A stretch of 64,000 nt of DNA from Chryseobacterium sp. CH25 (lineage in GTDB: Bacteria > Bacteroidota > Bacteroidia > Flavobacteriales > Weeksellaceae), in NCBI RefSeq assembly GCF_004119455.1, contig NZ_NRQT01000007.1, positions 124,001 to 188,000 on the forward strand, written 5' to 3'. Numbering within the stretch: the first letter of the stretch is position 1; each line of letters opens with the position of its first letter. The translations under genes were made by a program, and so were the position numbers. The notes beneath the pieces were generated by a model. The model ran no database searches. It was not told the DNA's origin and saw nothing but the letters and a program-made list of their open reading frames with translations. This document shows positions 8,169 through 14,744 of this stretch, one piece after another.

Positions 8169-8606
8169 TTAAAGATTCGTGGTGGTTATTTTTAAAGCAT
8201 TCACCAGGCTTTCTATTTCCGTATTTGCAGATCCTTTAAAGTCGTTTCCTACAAATACTCTGATAACTTCTATGTTACCTACAATGGCTTGATTGAATGC
8301 ATCCAGCTCTTCAGAAGGGACCCACAACTCATTATGGTTTCTGGCGCCTACATTCTGTGCCGGATATTGATTGGCTGCTTCCTCTGAAACATCAAAACGG
8401 GTTACAAAACCAAGATAATTTCCAAACTCATCTCTGGTATTCCATTTCTCAGCAATTTCTGAGGCATAGTCTTCATCCAGTACCGGATAAAAGATGGGTT
8501 GCCATTCCAGTCTTGGCGGAAATTTTTTGTATCCGTTCTCAATAATAAGAACCATTTCCTTCTCTCCTACCGGTCTGTACAATCTTGTTGTTTTCATTTT
8601 GTTCAT
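8169..8606 (-). CDS. Small protein, possible ADP-ribosyltransferase-fold
   Basis: A 145-residue soluble protein (possible start at M4, base 8597). The conserved-looking blocks are RLYRPVG near the N-terminus, FPPRL then QPIFYPVL, VTRFDV, and ELWVPSEELDAFN. It resembles small proteins that databases label 'ADP-ribosylation/crystallin J1', although it has none of the DraG-family motifs. The order Arg on the first strand, an aromatic-rich middle and a Glu in a late strand is reminiscent of the ADP-ribosyltransferase fold. This is inference from a few motifs, supported mainly by the surrounding ADP-ribose-removing genes. If it is correct, this would be the cluster's writer. Confidence 0.6.
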   Translation of the reverse strand: MNKMKTTRLYRPVGEKEMVLIIENGYKKFPPRLEWQPIFYPVLDEDYASEIAEKWNTRDEFGNYLGFVTRFDVSEEAANQYPAQNVGARNHNELWVPSEELDAFNQAIVGNIEVIRVFVGNDFKGSANTEIESLVNALKITTTNL

Positions 8607-8687
8607 TTTAATTTCCTGATCCTATCCTTTGAGCAATCTCACAGGACAGCGAATATATTTTTTCTATTCAAATTCTTTCGTCATTAA

Positions 8688-9164
8688 TTAATCAAAATCA
8701 TAGACATATACCTCAACATTTTTATTCAGTAAGGTTCTTTCTATGATAGGTTCTATATGTTCCCATTTTCCGCCAGCCAATCCGCATCCAATTCTCGGCA
8801 TATGAATGCTTGCATCGAGTTCTATGGCTTCTTTGGCTAATGTTTCCAGACATTTTTCAATGGCTTCATAGCGAACGGGAACTCCATTACTTCCGGTTTT
8901 CATTCCCTTCTGGCCGATCATATTGGCTACATAGATGTATTTTTCAACCTGAATGATCTGAATTTCACCCAATCCAAAATTATTTTCACTTCTGAAACGG
9001 TGCCAGTTTCTGTATTCTTTCTCCGGTTCTTTCCACCTTTTGGAAACTGCCAATACAAAACCTTTTCCCCAACCTCCCAGATCGTTACAGATATGAGCAA
9101 TGATTTTTATTCCTTTTGCCTGTGGAACCGTAGCATCTCCTTTTAAATAGTGTATCGTTTTCAT
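8688..9164 (-). CDS. Macrodomain protein, Appr-1''-p processing/TARG1-like
   Basis: The likely start is the ATG at 9164 (158 residues, MKTIHYLKGDAT), preceded by AAAGAAAC; an upstream ATG at 9185 adds seven residues without family resemblance. The motifs are IIAHICNDLGGWGKGFV (ligand loop), MIGQKG, and MPRIGCGLAGGKW (second loop). This is the ALC/TARG1-like branch, different from the MacroD-type gene at 6693. In TARG1 the second loop has an Asp (GCGLD) used in catalysis; here it is Ala (GCGLA), so the protein may process ADP-ribose phosphate or simply bind ADP-ribose. A role with KptA's cyclic-phosphate product is plausible, since this branch is named for Appr-1''-p handling. Confidence 0.87.
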   Translation of the reverse strand: MKTIHYLKGDATVPQAKGIKIIAHICNDLGGWGKGFVLAVSKRWKEPEKEYRNWHRFRSENNFGLGEIQIIQVEKYIYVANMIGQKGMKTGSNGVPVRYEAIEKCLETLAKEAIELDASIHMPRIGCGLAGGKWEHIEPIIERTLLNKNVEVYVYDFD

Positions 9165-9244
9165 TGTTTCTTTTTCAAAATGCATTATTTACCTCATCAT
9201 TGTATTCCAACCCTAAATATAAGATAAAACCTCTGTATTCAGTA

Positions 9245-10324
9245 TTAAATCAGTCTTTTAAAATCTTTTGAATAAGGAGAATAAGATCCGAAAATGGAAT
9301 CAAATTTTATTTCCAGTTTATCAAATTTAAACTCCTCATCTATCTGATCCAGGCAGGTTACCACTAAATTCTTTTTTGTTGAATTGATATACGCTCCATC
9401 CAGCTTTAAGGCATAATTCAGAAGCTTATAATCTAAATCACCAAACCTTAGGTCTTTTTGGTATTCATTAAAGGTACAGGTTTCTTCTTCATTATTTTTC
9501 AGCATCAACTCTTTTTCATTGCTCATCCAACCATTTCCGTGGCGTGTTGCATAGCTTCTGGTCACATAAAACATCTCAATATCTTCAATTTGAAGTTTTT
9601 TACAGACCTCATATGCATTTTTTGAGGTGGTATGAGCATAGGTCACATTCGGAAAAACACCATGATCCATATCTAATAAAATTCCCTGGCTGCCTTCAAA
9701 AATGAGGTTTTCAAATGAATTCAGATAGCTGTAATCATCAATCCTCCAATCTATTTGCTCAATAACTTCTAAAAAAGGATTAATCTGTTCATTAATCTCA
9801 TCTTCATCCATAAAACCGTAGTAATAAGCAATTCCTTTTAACTTTTCTACCAACATTTCTTTTGGTGCGATAAGATCAATCGCGAATAGCTTATAAGGGC
9901 TTTCATTTCTTTTCATGGTGGCTCCTACTCCTTTTCCGCAGGTTCCGTGTTCCAGATTTTTGGAACTGTTCCTGTTTTGCCAGACATCAAAAGGCGTGGT
10001 TACCTTGGCTAAAGGATGAATGTGAAACTCTGTATTTCCGTGTTTTGCTTTTAACTCTTCTCTTTCATTGAATAGAAATTGAGGATGAATCGTGCAATGT
10101 TCCGTAAAATAAGATGGTAATCCACGAAGCGCTCCGCTTGCAAAACTGGAATGAACGTGCTTTCTATCATCGATCATTACAGTATGGGCCGCCTGCTGTC
10201 CTCCTGAAAACCGGATCACCACAGACTCAGGGTTTTGCTGAGCCAGAAAATCTGTAGTAATTCCCTTTCCTTCATCTCCGAAACTTAATCCTATAACTAT
10301 CTGCGCCTTTTTCATGTCTGACAT
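9245..10324 (-). CDS. Divergent, shortened adenylosuccinate synthetase-like enzyme
   Basis: A 359-residue protein of the PurA fold, about 70 residues shorter than housekeeping PurA (about 430). The GTP-loop motif SFGDEGKG at about 14-21 keeps the catalytic Asp (D17) and the catalytic His is present in QQAAHTV (H47). GTCGKGVGATMKR matches the IMP-binding GTTGRGIGPAY segment, and FEGSQGILLDMDHG matches the FEGAQGxxLDIDHG block. The C-terminal loop that binds aspartate in PurA (TTGRxRRxGW) is replaced by a LRFGDLD segment. PurA joins IMP and aspartate using GTP; the changed loop suggests another amine donor or nucleotide. It sits between the vWA and macrodomain genes. Start could be M4 (base 10315). 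Confidence 0.82.
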   Translation of the reverse strand: MSDMKKAQIVIGLSFGDEGKGITTDFLAQQNPESVVIRFSGGQQAAHTVMIDDRKHVHSSFASGALRGLPSYFTEHCTIHPQFLFNEREELKAKHGNTEFHIHPLAKVTTPFDVWQNRNSSKNLEHGTCGKGVGATMKRNESPYKLFAIDLIAPKEMLVEKLKGIAYYYGFMDEDEINEQINPFLEVIEQIDWRIDDYSYLNSFENLIFEGSQGILLDMDHGVFPNVTYAHTTSKNAYEVCKKLQIEDIEMFYVTRSYATRHGNGWMSNEKELMLKNNEEETCTFNEYQKDLRFGDLDYKLLNYALKLDGAYINSTKKNLVVTCLDQIDEEFKFDKLEIKFDSIFGSYSPYSKDFKRLI

Positions 10325-10359
10325 TTTTAAAATTATTGCCCTGCCGGCAAATTGGTGAT

Positions 10360-11214
10360 CTAAAGCATCTGTACGTTATCTAATCCGTCCAGATTTGGTG
10401 TTCCAAAAGTTTTATCTTTAAACTTTTCACAGATAATCCTTTTGATTACTTCCGGAATAGCTCTGTGATCTTCTATTGATATACAATTCTGCCCCAGCAA
10501 CTCTTTCCAGCCTCTGTCTGCTCTTACAGCCTGATCGGAATGTAACACACTGATGTGATACACTTCATATCTTTTTTTTGCTTCTTCCAACAGCTCATAA
10601 TGAGTATAAGTTTGCTGTCCTGAACCCATAATTTCCCTGATGGCCGATGCTGGAAGTACATTCAGGCAAGGTTCGTCTCCTACTGTAAACAATAATCCTT
10701 TCTGGTTTCTTTTTTCAAAAGCATCTGTTCTGGTATGGAAAGCAGCAAAATACCATGCTAAAAGATAACTTTCACCAGCATTTCCACCGCCTCCGGATTC
10801 AATATAAGTTCTGGTAAGCCACATATCTAATTCTTCATCTCCAGACTCAAACTGTCCTACCTGAAGTGGATAGCTGTCGCATTCATGATCACCTATTCCC
10901 AAGAAAAGCAGTGCAGGATCTGGAACTCCACTTTGAATAATCCCACCCATCAGCTTTGGTAAGCCTTCTCTGATAAGCTCATGAGGAATATGGCCCATAC
11001 TTCCCGTAACATCCAATCCCAGAATAATAGGAACTGAATTAGGATGTACTTCAGAATCTCTGGATTCCCTGAAAGAAATTCCCTGAGGAATCATTGATGG
11101 ATGTGCCTGTCTTTTGGCATTCTGTGTGAAGATTTCTGCTGCGGATTTTGTTTTGTAACCTGCTTTGCTTGCTCTGTCATAACGAGCATCTATATCGTAT
11201 CTTGTACTTCCCAT
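10360..11214 (-). CDS. von Willebrand factor A domain protein
   Basis: A 284-residue soluble protein. After about 60 polar residues the vWA domain begins with IILGLDVTGSMG (D68, T70, S72), a MIDAS metal-binding motif, and ends around FTVGDEPC, where the Asp would complete the site. A GGGGNAGES loop and an Arg/Asp-rich segment lie between. Such cytosolic vWA proteins usually assemble partner proteins through a bound metal ion. It lies 2 bp after the 111-residue coiled-coil protein and 35 bp before the PurA-like gene, so the three are probably co-transcribed and may act as a complex. Confidence 0.87.
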   Translation of the reverse strand: MGSTRYDIDARYDRASKAGYKTKSAAEIFTQNAKRQAHPSMIPQGISFRESRDSEVHPNSVPIILGLDVTGSMGHIPHELIREGLPKLMGGIIQSGVPDPALLFLGIGDHECDSYPLQVGQFESGDEELDMWLTRTYIESGGGGNAGESYLLAWYFAAFHTRTDAFEKRNQKGLLFTVGDEPCLNVLPASAIREIMGSGQQTYTHYELLEEAKKRYEVYHISVLHSDQAVRADRGWKELLGQNCISIEDHRAIPEVIKRIICEKFKDKTFGTPNLDGLDNVQML

Positions 11215-11216
11215 GA

Positions 11217-11552
11217 CTAAAATGTTTTTCCAAATAAATATTCAAATCTCTTTTGAGTAACTTCTAGCTGAATATTTAGATTTCTGATTGTTAATGATAA
11301 TTCCATGTCTTTCTGAACGAATGCTTCGGGATTAAAATCCGCAAAAGTCAAACTGTTTCTGTCCAAAGGACTGATGTCAATAAGTCCTTCCTGCTCACGC
11401 TCGAGTCTTTTTATTTTCAACTCGATGTCTTCTACCTTGCGCCTGTAGATCAATTCTGAATCGTCTCCGATCGTTCGCGCACGGTCTTCTCTGATCTGAT
11501 CATTGTTTCTCTGTAATGATTCGACAAATCTTGGTTTTAATTCATCTTCCAT
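11217..11552 (-). CDS. Small helical protein, partner of the vWA protein
   Basis: I do not recognise this 111-residue charged protein. It is rich in Arg, Glu and Lys, has a long helix with coiled-coil character at about 30-55 (YRRKVEDIELKIKRLEREQ) and a second one at the C-terminus, and has no membrane segment. Its stop is 2 bp before the vWA start. A 21-bp palindrome matching the proposed NrtR operator begins 12 bp upstream of its ATG, which marks this gene as first in a transcription unit with the vWA and PurA-like genes. Confidence 0.75.
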   Translation of the reverse strand: MEDELKPRFVESLQRNNDQIREDRARTIGDDSELIYRRKVEDIELKIKRLEREQEGLIDISPLDRNSLTFADFNPEAFVQKDMELSLTIRNLNIQLEVTQKRFEYLFGKTF

Positions 11553-11564
11553 AGCTGATCATTT

Positions 11565-11585
11565 TTTGTGTTATTATTACGCTAA
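11565..11585. promoter_or_regulatory. Putative NrtR operator, copy 3
   Basis: This site reads TTTGTGTTA, then TTAT, then TACGCTAA. It matches the sites at 12745 and 13796 in both half-sites and in the 21-bp length. It lies just upstream of the gene at 11217-11552. No good -7 element overlaps it, unlike the other two copies. Confidence 0.55.
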
Positions 11586-11624
11586 TTAAAAAGAGCATAG
11601 TTATGCATCATTCCTGCATTCATT

Positions 11625-12170
11625 TTAACAGGAATACATTACATCAGTTCTTAAAACATATTTTAGTCCACTTATCAGTGTTTTACCTTCATGTCGTAAA
11701 GGATGATAAAAAACTAAGGCTGTACCCTTTTTAGGAGCTACTGTAAATAGGTTTTCAAATTCTGTTTCTCCGCCGTCAAAATCATCATTCAGATAGATTA
11801 AAAATGTATAGAAACTTTTTTCTTTTTCATTTCTGATATAGCTTCCGTCACGATGCATTTTGAATTGCTGCCCGGGAGAATATTTATACACTCTGAACAT
11901 TTCATTAAAGTTCAAAAGGCTGTAGTTTTCATGTTCCTGTGGAAGAAATTCGGATACTCTTTTGAAAAGGTCTTCAGCAAGATTATTATCGAAAATCATC
12001 AACCTATCATTGTTTCTGATTCCTTTACTCATCATCTGGCGTCCCCCAACATTGATCTTGGCTTCTTCAAAGGTTTTTCCCTCTGATAAGGCAATGTATT
12101 CGTCACATTCAGCTTCTGAGAGAAAATCCTCAATCAGAAATATCTGCGGATGTAGATCTGTTTTTTCCAT
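11625..12170 (-). CDS. 2-oxoglutarate/Fe(II) oxygenase, prolyl-4-hydroxylase type
   Basis: A 181-residue protein. The iron ligands are visible as MHRDG (H106, D108) and RHEG (H160), with K170 in GLKYVLRTDVMY placed to bind 2-oxoglutarate. YLNDDFDGGETEF is typical of the P4Hc subfamily. These enzymes hydroxylate protein side chains or nucleic acid bases; the substrate is unknown. It follows the NADAR gene by 31 bp on the same strand and is probably co-transcribed with it from the operator-bearing promoter at about 12.76 kb. That placement makes it part of the ADP-ribose cluster rather than a bystander. Confidence 0.88.
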   Translation of the reverse strand: MEKTDLHPQIFLIEDFLSEAECDEYIALSEGKTFEEAKINVGGRQMMSKGIRNNDRLMIFDNNLAEDLFKRVSEFLPQEHENYSLLNFNEMFRVYKYSPGQQFKMHRDGSYIRNEKEKSFYTFLIYLNDDFDGGETEFENLFTVAPKKGTALVFYHPLRHEGKTLISGLKYVLRTDVMYSC

Positions 12171-12201
12171 GATTAATATTCTGTGACTGGTTGTTGTGTT
12201 T

Positions 12202-12744
12202 TTACCCTCTTAATTCATCCCGAACTTCCATTAAAGCAAATCCTAAAAGGTTTTTTCCATTCCATAATAAAGGATTTTCTGCTCTTAAATCTGTTTCCAG
12301 CATTCCAATTCCCCAAATGGTATCATAAGGACTGGCTTCCACCAGGATCTTATCCCCAGTTGATAAAAGAAAGTCTTTGTATTTCTTATTTTGTGAGAAC
12401 TTTAAAAGATTTCCCTGTTTTACAATCTCATATTTATGTTCATCCCAAAGTTTCGGATCAAAGTTTTTTACTTTTCTTCCTAAGGCTTTCACCTGATTAG
12501 GGCTGGCTGCTTTTAATATTTTTTCTAAAATTTCAGCATCATTAAATAATCTTGCTTTACCAGCCATCATATAATGTTCTGCTGTTTTGTAAACAATTCC
12601 ATTTTCTTCAAAATGTCCTGTAAACCATTGACTAAAACATGATTTTGTAATTTCATCCTTAACCGTGTGTCCCCAGAAAAATAAAAACTTTATCCTTTCT
12701 TTTTTCTGAAATCTGTTTTTGATATTTTGTATGGTGTATTTCAT
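12202..12744 (-). CDS. NADAR (YbiA-like) family protein
   Basis: A 180-residue protein with the NADAR motifs: FFWGH near residue 23, FSQW, TAEHYMMAGKA at about 54-64, KALGRKVKNFD, NLLKFSQN and SPYDTIWGIG. YbiA/NADAR proteins have been predicted to act on ADP-ribose derivatives, and members are reported to remove ADP-ribose from guanine bases or to act in riboflavin-intermediate detoxification. Length is normal (about 150-180). The ATG is directly abutted by the palindromic operator (12745-12765), and a -7 element overlaps that operator, so transcription would start almost at the ATG. It is the first gene downstream of nrtR on the same strand. Confidence 0.92.
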   Translation of the reverse strand: MKYTIQNIKNRFQKKERIKFLFFWGHTVKDEITKSCFSQWFTGHFEENGIVYKTAEHYMMAGKARLFNDAEILEKILKAASPNQVKALGRKVKNFDPKLWDEHKYEIVKQGNLLKFSQNKKYKDFLLSTGDKILVEASPYDTIWGIGMLETDLRAENPLLWNGKNLLGFALMEVRDELRG

Positions 12745-12765
12745 ATTGTGTTATTTCTACGCAAA
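12745..12765. promoter_or_regulatory. Putative NrtR operator, copy 2
   Basis: The site reads ATTGTGTTA, then TTTC, then TACGCAAA, and begins right after the NADAR start codon on the upstream side. It differs from the nrtR copy only at its first base, one half-site base and the four central bases. Confidence 0.65.
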
Positions 12766-12769
12766 TGTA
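12762..12769 (-). promoter_or_regulatory. Bacteroidota -7 promoter element of the NADAR gene
   Basis: TACATTTG on the minus strand matches TAnnTTTG, with a TTTG -33 candidate 21 bp further upstream. It overlaps the operator's outer half-site, so a bound regulator would block RNA polymerase. Confidence 0.6.
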
Positions 12770-12910
12770 GCGCAATATCAATTTATTTTCCAAATTTATT
12801 TGTGTTAATTTTACACTAATGTATATAATACACTGATTATCAGATACAAAATCTAATTATTATAAACAACAAATAACACGAATATTTAGCACAAGCGACA
12901 CTAACGTATT

Positions 12911-12978
12911 AGGTTTCGGCTAAAGCCATTGGAATTTTTGTTCATAAAAAAACGGGCTAAAGCCCGTTTCTATTGAAT
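12911..12978. repeat. Intergenic repeat with GGGCTAAAGCCC hairpin
   Basis: TTTCGGCTAAAGCC is followed about 25 bp later by AACGGGCTAAAGCCCGTT, an 18-bp hairpin, then TCTATTGAATG. I associate this type of sequence with dispersed repeats in Chryseobacterium genomes. It fills much of the gap between the NADAR and nrtR genes. The remainder of that gap (about 12985-13090) holds phrases such as TTGTGATTATTCGTG and TTGTGTCATTTGTGG, also repeat-like, and no gene. Confidence 0.6.
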
Positions 12979-13093
12979 GTATTTTTTGGATGTCATTTGC
13001 ATATAAAATATTTTAACAAAAGTTTTACTATCCTAGTAGCATATAAATTTGTGATTATTCGTGAAAAATATTTGTGTCATTTGTGGTTAAAAC

Positions 13094-13792
13094 CTATTTG
13101 ATTTCGAAATAGAATCCTTGCTCTTCCAACTCTTTATATTTTTCCTGATTAAAGGTAAAAAGTTTTCCAGGCCTTCCGCTTCCCTCTTTTTTGACATTAT
13201 TGGTTTCATTAAGTAATCCGTAGCTCATAATCTTTTTACGGAAGTTTCTGCGGTCTATTTCCTGTCCTACAATTGTTTTGTATAAGTTTTCAAGGTCAGA
13301 AAAAGGAAATTCTTCATTAAGAAGATTAAAGCCAATTGGCTGGTATTGAATTTTGGTGCGAAGCCTTTTTAAGGCAATATCAATAATATTTTTGTGATCA
13401 AAAGCAACCAAAGGGAGTTGATTTACACTGAACCATTGAGCATCATCAGCATCGGAGTCTGCAAAAAGTTCATGGTAAGATGGGTTTACAAGGCCCAAAT
13501 AAGCCACAGAAACCACTCTGTTTCTTGGATCGCGGCCTACGTTACCAAATGTATAGAGCTGTTCTAAAAAATCAGGTTTTATGCCTGCCTCTTCATGAAG
13601 TTCTCTTTTTACGGCATCATCCAGATTTTCATCATCCAAAACTAGTCCTCCCGGAAGCGCCCACCCCCCTTTAAAAGGTTCTATATTTCTTTTAATGAGA
13701 AGGATTTGAAGATCTTTTTTATCGAAATATCCAAAGATAACGGCATCTACCGCTACTTTGATATCCTGTAATTTTTTGGAGACTCCATAAAT
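13094..13792 (-). CDS. nrtR: NrtR-type Nudix-related transcriptional regulator; start uncertain
   Basis: About 230 residues. The N-terminal Nudix domain (GGWALPGG, then an intact G-x5-E-x7-REL-x-EE-x-G box) is followed by QPIGFNLL and a C-terminal winged helix (about 150-230) with RNFRKKIMSYGLL. NrtR proteins repress NAD-metabolism genes and release DNA on binding ADP-ribose. The frame is open up to a stop at 13802-13804 but contains no in-frame ATG or GTG before the Nudix domain. Either an ATT at 13790-13792 is used, or one base is missing. Adding one A to the A6 run at about 13772-13777 brings the ATG at 13786-13788 into frame (MESPKKLQDIKVAVDAVIFG). A TTG inside the Nudix box (13639) is not credible as a start. 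Confidence 0.85.
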   Translation of the reverse strand: MYGVSKKLQDIKVAVDAVIFGYFDKKDLQILLIKRNIEPFKGGWALPGGLVLDDENLDDAVKRELHEEAGIKPDFLEQLYTFGNVGRDPRNRVVSVAYLGLVNPSYHELFADSDADDAQWFSVNQLPLVAFDHKNIIDIALKRLRTKIQYQPIGFNLLNEEFPFSDLENLYKTIVGQEIDRRNFRKKIMSYGLLNETNNVKKEGSGRPGKLFTFNQEKYKELEEQGFYFEIK

Positions 13793-13795
13793 ATA

Positions 13796-13816
13796 TTTGC
13801 GTTACGAATACGCAAA
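13796..13816. promoter_or_regulatory. Putative NrtR operator, copy 1 (autoregulatory)
   Basis: TTTGCGTTA, then CGAA, then TACGCAAA. The outer seven bases on each side (TTTGCGT and ACGCAAA) are perfectly inverted. It lies 7 bp upstream of the out-of-frame ATG of nrtR and overlaps a -7 element, which suggests that nrtR controls itself. Confidence 0.65.
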
Positions 13817-13820
13817 GCTA
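13813..13820 (-). promoter_or_regulatory. Bacteroidota -7 promoter element of nrtR
   Basis: TAGCTTTG on the minus strand matches TAnnTTTG and overlaps the outer arm of the palindromic operator. No convincing -33 element was found. Confidence 0.45.
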
Positions 13821-13847
13821 TGAATAAATATTTAGTATTTTTACTAA

Positions 13848-14603
13848 ATGATAAAAAAGCTGCTTTACTTCAGTCTTATCCTTGGACTATTCTCATGTAA
13901 AAAAGAAGCGTCATTTGCAGATTCCATCATTTTAGACCATGAAAAAAATGAGAAGCTAACTTACCAAAAGTTTAACGAAGGAATAGGAGAAACAGAAACT
14001 GGATTAATATACATTGGCAAAGATCCTTCCAACGTGAAAGTAAAATATTACAGTTCAATGATACCTGCTCCTCCACCTCCGCCCGGTACAGAAGTTGAAA
14101 ACAATCCTATCCATAATACTGCATATTTTCATGGAGATTTTGAAAGAATGAAGTTTTCTAAAACATCAGTTAATTTTGATTCTTTATCTGAAAATAATGT
14201 CAAAATTGTCATCAAACCCAATGACACTATCCCTAAATATGCATACAATTCAGAAACAGGAACTCTTAAAAAATATAAAGCCTTTCCTGTATTTATCAAG
14301 AATATTTCAAATCGGAAATTAATACTTCCTGACCTTAAAAATCTACCACTTGCTATACTTGACGATAAACAAAAATGGCAAATGATATGGAATGACAATG
14401 CCCTTATTTGCGGAACCGGTTGGGGTATGCATTACTGGGAATTTGAACCTAATGAAATCATGATATTTTCAGTTAATTATCTCACAGGAAATGACCGGGG
14501 GAAATTTAAAGTCACGCTGTTCGATAGTTCTTCTGAATCATTTATGATGAATTATGATAAAAATATACTCAAAGAGCAAAGAAGGTATGGCGAAGTAAAA
14601 TAA
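13848..14603 (+). CDS. Hypothetical lipoprotein
   Basis: A 251-residue protein with a lipoprotein signal peptide ending in LGLFSC (lipobox Cys at 17) followed by KKE. The mature part is mostly predicted beta strand with a proline run (APPPPPG) at about residue 75 and two Trp-rich segments towards the end. I recognise no family. The protein is expected to be anchored in a membrane facing the periplasm. It is divergent from nrtR; the 55 bp between the two starts include the nrtR operator, so the regulator might also affect this gene. Confidence 0.7.
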   Translation: MIKKLLYFSLILGLFSCKKEASFADSIILDHEKNEKLTYQKFNEGIGETETGLIYIGKDPSNVKVKYYSSMIPAPPPPPGTEVENNPIHNTAYFHGDFERMKFSKTSVNFDSLSENNVKIVIKPNDTIPKYAYNSETGTLKKYKAFPVFIKNISNRKLILPDLKNLPLAILDDKQKWQMIWNDNALICGTGWGMHYWEFEPNEIMIFSVNYLTGNDRGKFKVTLFDSSSESFMMNYDKNILKEQRRYGEVK

Positions 14604-14744
14604 AAACTGTGCCCTTTAAAGAAAGGGATTGGTTTGATTTAATTTTGATTTTTATTAAGGATATACTATCATAAAAATATTTTACTAGTAATAAAAGTTC
14701 ATATCTTTAAGTTATTATTATAACCAACTTAAAATTAAATATTT

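Noticed and set aside
9245..10324. Calling this gene purA, the housekeeping adenylosuccinate synthetase
   Set aside because: The protein is about 70 residues short and the aspartate-binding loop is not conserved; the ADP-ribose cluster context also argues against a core purine role.
13639..13641. TTG at 13639 as the start of nrtR
   Set aside because: It lies inside the Nudix box, and the upstream frame encodes the first part of the Nudix domain with clear similarity.
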